This document shows, piece after piece, positions 26,550-34,991 of a stretch of 50,117 nt of DNA. This DNA comes from Chloroflexota bacterium (lineage in GTDB: Bacteria > Chloroflexota > Dehalococcoidia > Lucifugimonadales > UBA3495). The position numbers and the translations under genes are program-made. The notes beneath the pieces are model-generated. The model ran no database searches, was not told the origin of the DNA, and saw only the letters and a program-made list of their open reading frames with translations. The stretch spans positions 1 through 50,117 of the forward strand of contig VXOH01000011.1 of assembly GCA_009840135.1 (NCBI GenBank), read 5' to 3'. Position 1 is the first letter of the stretch. Every line of letters begins with the position of its first letter.

Positions 26550-28733
26550 CTATCCTCCCAGCCCCGCGCTGTAGGCCAGGTATCCGACAAGAATCAATAC
26601 GGCTCCCAGGACAATTACGGCCCCGTAAAACTGGACCTGACCGGTCTGCAGCTGGGCAACAACTCGACCACCATTTCGGCACACGCTGCCCGCCAGGTCC
26701 ACCAATCCGTCCACCAGGGTCCGGTCGAACCAGTCGGTCAGGGCGGCAAAGGAACGGTAGAAAACCCGCCGGACTAACAGACCTTCGTACAACTCGTCCA
26801 TGAAATACTTGCGGGACAACAGGGCGTAAATGGGCCCTCCCCTTTCCAGCGGTTCGGGACGCTGTGGAGCAACCGGTACCGGTTCATGCCCATGAAGAGG
26901 CGAAGGTCCATCAGCACCTTCGGCAGCCAGCGTCGGCTCTGCGACGCCCGCACCTTCCGGCTCCCCGATTTCCACCGGCACCTCCAAGGTTTGTGTCCGC
27001 TTCCTTCCCATGAACTGGTAAAGAAGGTAAGCCAGGACGATGCCAGCCAGCGCGACGGCGGTGGAAATCAGGGCCACCTCCCAGTTGAACGCCGGAGTCT
27101 TGGGATGGTCAAAGGGAACGGCCGCTTCCACGTAGTAAGAAAACCAATGTCCGGGAATCAGAAGGAAACTCTTGACCCATTGCGGGTTGGCAACATAACC
27201 GGCCAGAATAGCTGCTACGCCGAGTACGGCCATGGGCAAGACCATAACCCGAGGCGACTCGCCCAGATGGACCTCTTCCGATACGGACGAGGGTCGCGGC
27301 AGACCACTCTCCTCTGCGTCCTCCAGTTCCCTGGCACCGCCGCCGCGGAAATCACCGTGAAATGTGAGAATTATCATCCTGAAGGTATAAAAGGCGGTAA
27401 GAAGCACTCCCGCTATCAAGAGCCCAAACACGGCCTGGTAAACCCACGGATCCACGGTACTGCCCGAAACCCAGGCCGAGGTAAGAATTTCATCCTTGCT
27501 CCAAAAGCCGGCCAGGGGAATTATGCCCACCAGGCTCAGGCCGGCAATCAACACCAGGGCGTAGGTCCAGGGCATGTGCTTTCTCAAGCCGCCCATGTAG
27601 CGCATATTAAAGGTTCCCGAGGCGTGATTGACGCTGCCGGCCCCCAGGAAGAGCAGGGCCTTGAAGAATGCATGGGTGAAAAGATGGAAGAGAGCCGGAC
27701 CGAAAGCCCCGATGCCCAGGGCAGCCATCATGTAACCCAACTGGCTCACGGTGGAATAGGCCATTACCCGCTTGATGTCGTCCATAACCAGGCCAAGGGT
27801 TGCGGCGCCCAACGCCGTAAACCCTCCGATAAGCGCCACCACCGTCATGGCTTCCTGAGTCTGTTGGAAGAGGGGGAAGAAACGGGCAACCAGGAAAACA
27901 CCGGCCGCCACCATCGTGGCCGCATGAATCAGCGCACTGACCGGGGTGGGACCCTCCATGGCGTCGGGCAGCCAGGTGTGCAAGGGGAACTGGCCCGACT
28001 TGCCGGCGGCGCCGGCAAAAATCCCCAGGGCAATCAGGGTCAACGCGCCGCCCCCGAGAACGGCACCGCCGGTAGCCAGGGGCTGGGCAGCCTGCCAGAT
28101 ATCCGGGATGTGCAGGGGGTTGAGGCCCTGTGCCGCAAATTCCGGACCGTGGAAAGCCAGGTAGATAATCGCCAGCAGGAATCCCACGTCGCCGATTCGA
28201 GTAACTATAAAAGCCTTCTTGGCCGCAGCCGCAGCCGAAGGCCGATCGTGCCAGAAGCCAATCAAAAGGTAGGAAGATACACCTACAAGCTCCCAGAAAG
28301 CGTAGAGTTGCACCACGTTGACGGACAAGACCAAGCCAAGCATGGCCGCAGTAAAGAGGGACATGTAAGCGAAATACCTGGCAACGCCCGGGTCTCCCCG
28401 CATGTAGCCCAGGGAGTAAATCTGGATCAGCAGACTTACCCCGCTCACTACCACCAGCATAATGCTGGTAACCGGGTCCAGCAGGAGTCCCATTTGGATT
28501 ACTACGTCGCCGAGATTCAGCCAGGTATGGGGTTCAAAGTCCAGTTCCGCGCCACCGTAATGCTGGCGCAGGACAACCAGCGAAAGCGCCAACGATACCG
28601 CGAGGGCAAGTATGAGCAGATAGCCGCTCACCACCGCATAGCGGTTGAAGAAGGGCCTGATAACGAGGGTAATCAGGAGGAATGAAAGCAGGGGCAGGAA
28701 GAATATTGCCCAGACCAGTGGTTCGGTGACCAT
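26550..28733 (-). CDS. nuoL: NADH-quinone oxidoreductase subunit L
   Basis: A 727-residue complex I subunit, the largest antiporter-like pump, which also carries the long lateral helix at its C-terminus. Recognised segments are LYAFWELVGVSSYLLIGFWHDRPSAAAAAKK-type sequence (FWELVGVSSYLLIGFW), SGQFPLHTWLPDAMEGPTPV, and MAYSTVSQLGYMMAALG. Hydrophilic insertions occur near residues 465-490 and 590-630 (Pro/Glu-rich), the second just before the final helices. It starts directly after the stop of the small DUF2007-like gene, with no space between them, and its end overlaps the ribosome site of nuoM. Confidence 0.93.
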   Translation of the reverse strand: MVTEPLVWAIFFLPLLSFLLITLVIRPFFNRYAVVSGYLLILALAVSLALSLVVLRQHYGGAELDFEPHTWLNLGDVVIQMGLLLDPVTSIMLVVVSGVSLLIQIYSLGYMRGDPGVARYFAYMSLFTAAMLGLVLSVNVVQLYAFWELVGVSSYLLIGFWHDRPSAAAAAKKAFIVTRIGDVGFLLAIIYLAFHGPEFAAQGLNPLHIPDIWQAAQPLATGGAVLGGGALTLIALGIFAGAAGKSGQFPLHTWLPDAMEGPTPVSALIHAATMVAAGVFLVARFFPLFQQTQEAMTVVALIGGFTALGAATLGLVMDDIKRVMAYSTVSQLGYMMAALGIGAFGPALFHLFTHAFFKALLFLGAGSVNHASGTFNMRYMGGLRKHMPWTYALVLIAGLSLVGIIPLAGFWSKDEILTSAWVSGSTVDPWVYQAVFGLLIAGVLLTAFYTFRMIILTFHGDFRGGGARELEDAEESGLPRPSSVSEEVHLGESPRVMVLPMAVLGVAAILAGYVANPQWVKSFLLIPGHWFSYYVEAAVPFDHPKTPAFNWEVALISTAVALAGIVLAYLLYQFMGRKRTQTLEVPVEIGEPEGAGVAEPTLAAEGADGPSPLHGHEPVPVAPQRPEPLERGGPIYALLSRKYFMDELYEGLLVRRVFYRSFAALTDWFDRTLVDGLVDLAGSVCRNGGRVVAQLQTGQVQFYGAVIVLGAVLILVGYLAYSAGLGG

Positions 28734-28928
28734 CTACAGTTTCCTCAGAATCTCGTCGGCCACGTGCTCACGGCCCTTGGGAACGTAAATCACGAAAGGG
28801 ACTCTCTCGCTCCAGCTCAAAATATCCCCTTCGGGCAAAATGCGGGTCGGGAGTCCCTCGCCTTCGAGGACTTCCTTCCACATTTCGGCCATCATCAGGT
28901 TTGGCGCTCTCTTGAATTCAATCCACAT
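28734..28928 (-). CDS. Small DUF2007-like protein inside the nuo operon
   Basis: A 64-residue protein resembling DUF2007 (putative signal-transducing protein) domains: an N-terminal strand, a helix with MAEMWKEVLEGEGLPTRI, and a C-terminal FVIYVPKGREHVADEIL segment. This beta-alpha-beta pattern in GlnB-like folds often binds small ligands, but its function is unknown. It lies between nuoK and nuoL, with a 21-bp gap on one side and none on the other, so it must be cotranscribed with complex I. It is too small and hydrophilic to be a core subunit. Accessory assembly or regulatory roles are possible guesses only. Confidence 0.72.
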   Translation of the reverse strand: MWIEFKRAPNLMMAEMWKEVLEGEGLPTRILPEGDILSWSERVPFVIYVPKGREHVADEILRKL

Positions 28929-28949
28929 CAGGTATAGAAGTCCACGCCG

Positions 28950-29279
28950 TCAGTTTCGCAGCTGGCTGGCTTCGGTCAGATTCACCGTTTCGGTATTCCG
29001 GTACATGGCAAAAACAATGCCCAGACCCAGGGCAATCTCCGCCGCCGCCACGGTTATGATGAAGATGGCAAACACCTGCCCGGTCAAAACGCTGCTGATG
29101 CTTTCCCGCAGAGCCAACGGGGCCACGTACCTGGCGAAGGCTACAACGGTGAGGTTTACGGCGTTGAACATAATCTCGATGGACATCAGCACGGCAATGA
29201 CGTTGCTCCTGGCCAAAGCGCCGTAAAGGCCTATGGCAAAAAGCACGGCGGCAACTATGAGCATAGCTTCCAGGGACAT
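28950..29279 (-). CDS. nuoK: NADH-quinone oxidoreductase subunit K
   Basis: A 109-residue, three-helix membrane subunit of complex I. The conserved ALARSNVIAVLMSIEIMFNAVNLTVVAF region carries the key Glu of helix 2 (SIEIMFNAVN), and the AAEIALGLGIVFAMYR segment the Glu of helix 3 (AAEIALGL); both are part of the proton path next to NuoJ. The length is typical. It starts 5 bp after the nuoJ stop. Confidence 0.94.
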   Translation of the reverse strand: MSLEAMLIVAAVLFAIGLYGALARSNVIAVLMSIEIMFNAVNLTVVAFARYVAPLALRESISSVLTGQVFAIFIITVAAAEIALGLGIVFAMYRNTETVNLTEASQLRN

Positions 29280-29284
29280 GCCGA

Positions 29285-29872
29285 CTAGCTCCCCCGAGAC
29301 CTGGCCAGCGCCAGTCCGCCTATCAGGGCGGCCAGCAGCAGCAGCGATACCGCTTCGAAGGGAAGCACGTAGCGGCCAATCAGCAGGTCTGCCAGGCCCG
29401 ACTGCCGGGCCTCTTCCCTGGCCTGGCTCGAATCGAAACCTCCGGACTCCAGCGCTCCTTCCGTAAGCACGGTAACGGACTGGGTCTGGGCCAGTTCAAC
29501 CATGTCCGTCGCAGCCTCTGGAATAGGACGCCAGTCCGTTGCCACCGCTGCGATAACCATGCCAACCAACAACAGCGCCGGAAATAATACGGCCGGTATC
29601 TGAAGGTGGTTGGGCAAATTGCCTTCCCGTACATTGCGGGTCAGCATAATTCCGAAAATGAACAGGACGGAAATTGCCCCCACGTAAATCAAGACCTGGA
29701 CTACGGCCAGGAATTCGGCGCTGAGGAGAACAAAAAACCCGGCAACCGCGATGAACACCACCGCCAGCAGCAACGCCGCCCTGAACAAGTCCCTGACCAG
29801 GACAACGCCGAGGGCCGCCACTATGGCCACAACGGAAAGAACCCAGAATGCCAAATCCTGGATTGCTAGCAT
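29285..29872 (-). CDS. nuoJ: NADH-quinone oxidoreductase subunit J
   Basis: A 195-residue five-helix complex I subunit. Segments LRDLFRAALLLAVVFIAVAG-type (VRDLFRAALLLA) and LSAEFLAVVQVLIYVGAISVLFIFGIML (AEFLAVVQVLIYVGAISVLF) are diagnostic; the latter includes the pi-bulge helix next to the quinone-to-pump coupling path. A loop of about 50 hydrophilic residues (EAATDMVELAQ to SGLADLLI) precedes the last helix. It lies 78 bp after nuoI, the largest gap in this half of the operon. Confidence 0.93.
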   Translation of the reverse strand: MLAIQDLAFWVLSVVAIVAALGVVLVRDLFRAALLLAVVFIAVAGFFVLLSAEFLAVVQVLIYVGAISVLFIFGIMLTRNVREGNLPNHLQIPAVLFPALLLVGMVIAAVATDWRPIPEAATDMVELAQTQSVTVLTEGALESGGFDSSQAREEARQSGLADLLIGRYVLPFEAVSLLLLAALIGGLALARSRGS

Positions 29873-29950
29873 GCCGTCTCCAAAACGACCGAGGACTGGA
29901 AAGCTTCATCTGCTTCCGAAGCCGTTGCCCCATTCCATGCAGTAGCCCAG

Positions 29951-30595
29951 CTACTCATCGCCGGCTCCCGCCTGTTCCGCACTTTCAGTGTCCAGCCGCA
30001 TGCCGGCTTTCTCGCGCTGGTGCCAGCGCCAACCCTCGCGACCAACCTCTCGCCATCCCAGGGGCGGGCCGCCCCTGGGGTCATACGTAAACCTGGAATC
30101 GCCCTGGGCTATGCTTCGACTTCCCCGGCCGCTGCTGGGTTCACCCTCGTATCCTTCCAGTTGAGGGCGGAACCAGGTGCTCGGATGTTTTTCAGCGTTG
30201 CGGAGCTGGTCTATGGTAATGACCATGTTCTTGCGGCTGTATTGTCCCTGTTCAAAACCACTGCCCATGAACAGGGCATCGTAAGGGCAGGCCTCCACGC
30301 ACAGGCCACAGAACATGCACCGCTGCAGCTCGATGTCGAAAACCTCAAGGCGGTACTTGTCCCCCTGGGGAATGGCGCTTTCGCTGGGTGACGTAACAAT
30401 CTTGATGATGCCCAGCGGACAATACTTGGCACAGGAGGCACAACCGGTACAGCGTTCCTCGTACCACACGAACTCTTCCCCCCGAAAGCGCGGGTGCTGT
30501 CTGGCCCTTTCCTCGGGATACTGGATGGTAAACGGTTTCCTGGTCAGATTCTTCAACGTGACCAGCAGGCCCTTAACCATGGCGAAACCGTACAT
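29951..30595 (-). CDS. nuoI: NADH-quinone oxidoreductase subunit I
   Basis: A 214-residue ferredoxin-like subunit with two [4Fe-4S] sites: CTGCASCAKYCP (about 49-60) and CMFCGLCVEACP (about 92-103). They correspond to clusters N6a and N6b, which pass electrons toward NuoB. After the core, which ends near residue 150, there is a hydrophilic, Arg/Gly-rich tail of about 65 residues without known homology. The ATG follows the nuoH stop by a single base. The tail could replace contacts lost by the absence of NuoG, but this is only a guess. Confidence 0.93.
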   Translation of the reverse strand: MYGFAMVKGLLVTLKNLTRKPFTIQYPEERARQHPRFRGEEFVWYEERCTGCASCAKYCPLGIIKIVTSPSESAIPQGDKYRLEVFDIELQRCMFCGLCVEACPYDALFMGSGFEQGQYSRKNMVITIDQLRNAEKHPSTWFRPQLEGYEGEPSSGRGSRSIAQGDSRFTYDPRGGPPLGWREVGREGWRWHQREKAGMRLDTESAEQAGAGDE

Positions 30596-30596
30596 G

Positions 30597-31820
30597 TCAG
30601 TGCACCTCTATGGTGGTTACTCCGGGCACCACCACGTCCGACGGCTGGCGAGCCTGGAATTTCACCCGGTCCCGGATCAGGTTCCCGAATACCCAGATTG
30701 CCACAACGGTTACAACCACGTTAATCACCGCCATAATTCCCAGGTCGCCCGTAGTCAGGACTCCCTCGGGGCCCCGGAGCAAAAAAACCTCGAGCGTGAC
30801 GGCCGCCAGGTTAACCAGGCTCAGCGGCAGGAGGAATTTCCACGACACCGCCATTATCTGGTCAATCCGGAGGCGGGGATACGTGGCCCTGAACCAAATA
30901 AACAGAAAAACTATTGCGCCGGTCTTGATGAGGAACCACAGCCAGCCAAGGTACTCGGACCACGGACCGGACCAGCCGCCCAGGAACAGGGTGGCTGCTA
31001 TGGCGGACACCACTCCCACTCCGCCGAACTCTGCGGCCTGGATCAGGGCGAACTTTACGCCGCTGTATTCGGTATGGTACCCGGCGATGATTTCCGATTC
31101 CGCCTCGGCCACGTCGAAGGGAGAGCGATTCAGTTCGGCGGACATGCCGGCCATGAACACAAAGAAAGCCAGCGGCTGGACCAGGAAAAAGGGCAGTACC
31201 TGCGCTTCTACAATGCTGCCTAGCGACATGGATGCCGCCACCATCACAACGCCGAGAAGCGACAGCACTACCGGCACCTCATAGCTGATCAACACCGCCA
31301 CGGAACGGGCGGCCCCAAACATGGCATACCGGTTGTTGGACGACCAGCCTGCCATGAAAATGGCTATTGAAGTAATGGAACTGACAGCCAGGATGTAGAG
31401 CACACCCACGTTCAGCGCAGCCAGGCTGGTATTCTCGGCAAAGGGAATTACCGCCGTCATCATCACCAGCGGCGCCACCATCAAAATGGGTACCAGCGCA
31501 AACACCGGCTTGTCGGCGCCATCAGGCGTCAGGTCCTCCTTGGTAAGGAGCTTCAGCAAGTCGGCCAGGGGCTGGAAGAGCCCGAAGGGTCCCCACCGAT
31601 TGGGACCCACCCGGTTCTGGAACCTTCCCAGGAGACGTCGTTCGGCCCAGGTGATCACCGCCGCTCCGAGAAGCACGGCGTTCACCAGGACAAAAATCAT
31701 CACCAGTCCCGCGATAACGTAGGAAAGCCAGCAGGGCAAAATAGTACCGACCAGGTCATAGACCAGACGATAAAGCCCGTTGGCGTACAGCACATTGTCG
31801 GCGGCCAGTTGGCAGCTCAA
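30597..31820 (-). CDS. nuoH: NADH-quinone oxidoreductase subunit H
   Basis: A 407-residue membrane subunit with eight or nine helices that forms the quinone chamber with NuoB and NuoD. Diagnostic segments are AERRLLGRFQNRVGPNRWGP, FQPLADLLKLLTKED, and AELNRSPFDVAEAESEIIAGY with the conserved acidic residues of the E-channel. It begins at TTG 31820; the sequence TTGA joins its start to the TGA stop of nuoD, a classic coupling overlap. An N-terminal extension of about 30 residues comes before the first helix. Confidence 0.94.
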   Translation of the reverse strand: MSCQLAADNVLYANGLYRLVYDLVGTILPCWLSYVIAGLVMIFVLVNAVLLGAAVITWAERRLLGRFQNRVGPNRWGPFGLFQPLADLLKLLTKEDLTPDGADKPVFALVPILMVAPLVMMTAVIPFAENTSLAALNVGVLYILAVSSITSIAIFMAGWSSNNRYAMFGAARSVAVLISYEVPVVLSLLGVVMVAASMSLGSIVEAQVLPFFLVQPLAFFVFMAGMSAELNRSPFDVAEAESEIIAGYHTEYSGVKFALIQAAEFGGVGVVSAIAATLFLGGWSGPWSEYLGWLWFLIKTGAIVFLFIWFRATYPRLRIDQIMAVSWKFLLPLSLVNLAAVTLEVFLLRGPEGVLTTGDLGIMAVINVVVTVVAIWVFGNLIRDRVKFQARQPSDVVVPGVTTIEVH

Positions 31821-32923
31821 CGGTCAACCTCGCCCATGTTAATGTCTATACTGCCGAGAGATACGATCATGTCGGCCAGCTTCCAGCCGACCAGTAATTC
31901 TTCGATTATGGTCAGATTTATCAGAGATGGAGACCTTATCTTGCACCGGTAAGGAGCGATGCCTCCGTCACTTACCAGATAGAAGGCCAGTTCGCCCTTG
32001 GAGGCTTCAACCCTGCCATAGGCTTCCCTGCCCGGGTCCGGCCGAAGCACAAGAGGAAGCTCGAGGCGTGCTGGCCCCGGCTCTATCTGTTCAATGCACT
32101 GCCGGATAATACGCAGGCTCTGGTGGACCTCCTGAATCCGCACCCAGAACCGGTCGTAGTTGTCCCAATGGGAACCAACGGGCACGTCAAACTCCACCTG
32201 GTCGTAAGCATCGTAGGGGTCCTGCTTTCTCCAGTCCCAGTTGACGCCGCTGGCCCGTAATACCGGTCCGCTTACCGAGTTGTTGACGGCTACTTCCGGA
32301 GGAATCGGGCTGACTCCGCGGGTCCTGATCATCAGGATCTCGTTTTCCAGGAGCAGTTGCTCCATCTCCGCGAATTCAACCTCGAAATCCTCCAGGAATC
32401 GGTCCAGCGCAGGCCAGAACTCCCGGGGAGCATCGGCAAATACGCCGCCGGGCCGCATGTAGCTTACGGTTATGCGGGCTCCGCAAAGCATCTCGAAAAG
32501 TTCCAGTATCCTCTCCCTGCTGCGGAATGCGTACATCAGCGGAGTGCCAAAGGCGCCAAGCTCCTGCACAAAAAACCCGACGGCAATCAAGTGGGCCGCG
32601 ATCCGCTGGAGTTCGGCAGTCAGGGTCCTCAGGTACTTGGCCCTGGGCGGAGGCTCCACCCCCAGCAAACGCTCCACCGCTATGCAGTAGGCCTGGTTGT
32701 TAATCATGGACGAGGTGTAGTCCAGGCGGTCGGTAAGGGTTACCACCTGGACGTAGTTTCGTTCCTCGGCCAGTTTCTCGGTGCCCCGGTGAAGGTAGCC
32801 GAAAACCGGCTCCACCTCTACGATGTCCTCACCATCAAAGGTAATCCGAACCCGAAACACCCCGTGGGTGCTGGGGTGCTGGGGACCCACATTGACGGTC
32901 ATCGGTTCGGTGCGAATTGTCAT
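31817..32923 (-). CDS. nuoD: NADH-quinone oxidoreductase subunit D
   Basis: A 368-residue 49-kDa-type subunit, separate from NuoC. It lines the quinone site. The N-terminal VNVGPQHPSTHGVFR motif holds the His and Tyr-region residues of the quinone pocket. LDYTSSMINNQAYCIAVERLLG and the closing VSLGSIDINMGEVDR are also typical. It ends with TGA overlapped by the nuoH start. nuoC ends 99 bp upstream. The TGA here is one of several in this window that act as ordinary stops. Confidence 0.95.
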   Translation of the reverse strand: MTIRTEPMTVNVGPQHPSTHGVFRVRITFDGEDIVEVEPVFGYLHRGTEKLAEERNYVQVVTLTDRLDYTSSMINNQAYCIAVERLLGVEPPPRAKYLRTLTAELQRIAAHLIAVGFFVQELGAFGTPLMYAFRSRERILELFEMLCGARITVSYMRPGGVFADAPREFWPALDRFLEDFEVEFAEMEQLLLENEILMIRTRGVSPIPPEVAVNNSVSGPVLRASGVNWDWRKQDPYDAYDQVEFDVPVGSHWDNYDRFWVRIQEVHQSLRIIRQCIEQIEPGPARLELPLVLRPDPGREAYGRVEASKGELAFYLVSDGGIAPYRCKIRSPSLINLTIIEELLVGWKLADMIVSLGSIDINMGEVDR

Positions 32924-33022
32924 ACTTGACCTGGTTGAAATGCCCGCAATCTAAAGACTCCCGGCAGGACCGGTGGAGGCATAAGCCATCGCTCGGCTGA
33001 AACTGAACTTTTACAAGGTCCT

Positions 33023-33466
33023 CTACAAAAAATCCTTGCGGAGAGGATGTCCTTCAAACCCTTCCCACAGCATGATTCTCTTCATATTGGGATGACCCTC
33101 AAAGTAAACACCCATCAGGTCCCAGATCTCCCGTTCCTGGTAATCCGCCCCCTTCCAGACCTGGTAAACGGACGGCAGCGAAAGGTCCTGCCTGCCGTAA
33201 AGGCGAGTCTTGAAGACGGCGCACCACTGCTGCTTCAGGGAGGTCAGGTGATAGACCACGTCGAAATACTCGACATAATCTATGGCGGTGATGGAATTGA
33301 GAAATCGAAAGTCCAGGGAAGGCTCGTCCCGAAGGAAAATGGCTGCGGCGCCAACCTGGGAAGGGTTCACCCAGGCTGCGGTTTCGTCAAAACCCTCCAC
33401 CGCCTCCGGCAACTCCCGCCGGAGCGCCTCCGAGAGTTCCTGGCCTGCCCATTCCCTTACCGCCAT
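33023..33466 (-). CDS. nuoC: NADH-quinone oxidoreductase subunit C
   Basis: A 147-residue 30-kDa-type subunit that packs against NuoD. The conserved C-terminal signature is present: REIWDLMGVYFEGHPNMKRI-type sequence (YQEREIWDLMGVYFEGHP) followed by GFEGHPLRKDFL. FLNSITAIDYVEYFDVVYHL fits the central beta sheet. Its ATG overlaps by one base the TGA that would end the full-length nuoB frame (TGATG), which shows that nuoB originally extended to 33466. Confidence 0.93.
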   Translation of the reverse strand: MAVREWAGQELSEALRRELPEAVEGFDETAAWVNPSQVGAAAIFLRDEPSLDFRFLNSITAIDYVEYFDVVYHLTSLKQQWCAVFKTRLYGRQDLSLPSVYQVWKGADYQEREIWDLMGVYFEGHPNMKRIMLWEGFEGHPLRKDFL

Positions 33467-34113
33467 CAGTCTGCGTCCGCCTCGGCTGGACCAACTTCGG
33501 GCAATTCTGATGGGGACTTGCGCAGGTGATGGTATTTCTTGATTTTTTCGTGCAGTTCCATTATTCCGTACAGGAGGGCGTCAGGACGGGGTGGGCAACC
33601 AGGCACTTAAACGTCCACAGGGATGATATGGTCAACACCCGGAACTACGCTGTAGGAACCAAAATAGGGACCACCGCTGGTGGCGCAGACACCCATGGAG
33701 ATAACCCATTTGGGGTCCGCCATCTGGTCGTAAATGCGGCGTATAGGAGGCGCCATCTTCCAGGTCACCGTGCCCGCCACTATCATCAGGTCGGCCTGCC
33801 TGGGTGAGGCGCGGAAAGCTTCCATGCCGAATCGGGCAATGTCAAACCTTCCCATGGCCGTAGCCATCATTTCAAAGGCGCAGCAGGCCAGCCCAAAGGA
33901 AACGGGCCACAGGGCGGACTTTCGCCCCCAGTTGACCAACGCGTCCACCGAGGTAACCAGCAGGTTGCTCTTCAGGTCGTCGGGGACTTCAATAAACGGA
34001 ACTTCTATAGGTTCTGAGGAGATGGAAATCAGGTCATTTACCATCTGACCTTCTTCTCGGTCAATACCCCAGGTACGTTCATGCAGCGGCCCATTTCCCG
34101 TCGGCAATTGCAT
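33466..34113 (-). pseudogene. nuoB: NADH-quinone oxidoreductase subunit B, interrupted by in-frame UAA
   Basis: The frame encodes a 215-codon NuoB, the subunit holding cluster N2. [10 protein letters not shown] and GVCATSGG are present, but codon 169 is TAA (33609-33607), exactly where the conserved Tyr of [11 protein letters not shown] is expected. The frame then continues perfectly as [20 protein letters not shown] and ends at a TGA that overlaps the nuoC start. The stop removes the last N2 cysteine, so the 168-residue product should not work in complex I. All other subunits are intact, which makes a single-base sequencing or assembly error (TAC or TAT to TAA) likely; a real recent mutation is possible. 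UAA is not a selenocysteine codon. It starts 3 bases after the nuoA stop. Confidence 0.85.
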
Positions 34114-34116
34114 GGC

Positions 34117-34503
34117 TTAGTTGCTCCACTCCAGGTCTCGCTTGCGCCAGGCATAGGCCCAGCCGGCCAGCAGAATTGCCACAAATACGCCCATCTCGAT
34201 CAGGGCGAAAAGTTCCAACGTGATGAACTTGGTAGCCCACGGGTAAAGGAAGATCACCTCTACATCGAATATGACGAAAAGAATGGCGTAAAGGTAATAG
34301 CGGAAATTAAACTGGTTCCACGAACCGCCAATGGTTTGCACCCCACATTCGTAGGGCTCCAGCTTGACGGGAGTGGGGTTCCGGGGACGCAGTCCCAGGC
34401 GAGAGGTGAGCCAGGATGCTATGAGCAGGCTGGTGGGCACTGCAACAGCTACCAATCCGAAGAGGGCTAACAGCCCGTATTGCCGAAAGTAATCTTCAAG
34501 CAT
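34117..34503 (-). CDS. nuoA: NADH-quinone oxidoreductase subunit A
   Basis: A 128-residue three-helix subunit, first of the operon. The loop between helices 1 and 2 contains PVKLEPYECGV with the conserved Cys that moves in the active/deactive transition, and RYYLYAILFVIFDVEVIFLYPWA (YAILFVIFDVEVIFLYPW) is the diagnostic second helix. The order nuoABCDHIJKLMN without nuoEFG means there is no NADH-oxidising module here; electrons may come from ferredoxin or another donor, or EFG may be encoded elsewhere. Confidence 0.95.
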   Translation of the reverse strand: MLEDYFRQYGLLALFGLVAVAVPTSLLIASWLTSRLGLRPRNPTPVKLEPYECGVQTIGGSWNQFNFRYYLYAILFVIFDVEVIFLYPWATKFITLELFALIEMGVFVAILLAGWAYAWRKRDLEWSN

Positions 34504-34991
34504 TATTGCAGGTAATGCCCCTTTGGTAACTATCGCCCGAAATTATAACATAACGTATTGCACACCGATAGTGAAATTTAGCACAATCTCCCTTCTTTGT
34601 AGGGAGAGCCCAGAATACCAAAGGGATGGTCCAACCAGTACCCTCGGAAGTGGGTTGCCCTTTCGCTAATACAAGCGCTCGACACCCAGTTTCGAAGCTC
34701 GCCACGGCCCGCGAATCAGCCCAGTTACAGGGATTGTCGTAACTGTACATCCAACGAGCAGCAAACCGCACCATTTCCGTTTGCATGGAATGCGGAGCTG
34801 CCAAGGACAGCCCCAATTGGTCCCCCGTCCCTATTAGCCGGTATTCACCACCAGCCGCCCTGTCCCCACCAGGTAGGTGTGGCTAAGGTCGGTCTGTGCA
34901 GTTAGAATAGTCAACGGTCGCCCATTGGGGCTCCATGTCCGTTGAAGCATGAATCATTCGGCAAGTCCGGAAATTTACGCCGCTGTCAGCA
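34504..34991. other. Divergent intergenic region upstream of nuoA
   Basis: No gene is recognised in this 488-bp stretch between divergent nuoA and the hydrolase gene. Its left edge holds the nuo promoter. The rest shows only short frames without family resemblance and no clear RNA gene. Confidence 0.4.
34542..34550 (-). promoter_or_regulatory. Extended -10 promoter of the nuo operon
   Basis: On the minus strand TGTTATAAT forms a perfect extended -10 (TG-n-TATAAT), about 40 bp before the nuoA ATG. No good -35 is seen. The neighbourhood is A+T-rich compared with the genes. Confidence 0.65.

Noticed and set aside
26546..26590. TTG 26590 as the start of nuoM
   Set aside because: It would overlap nuoL by 41 bases, while ATG 26545 has a ribosome site and fits the family N-terminus.
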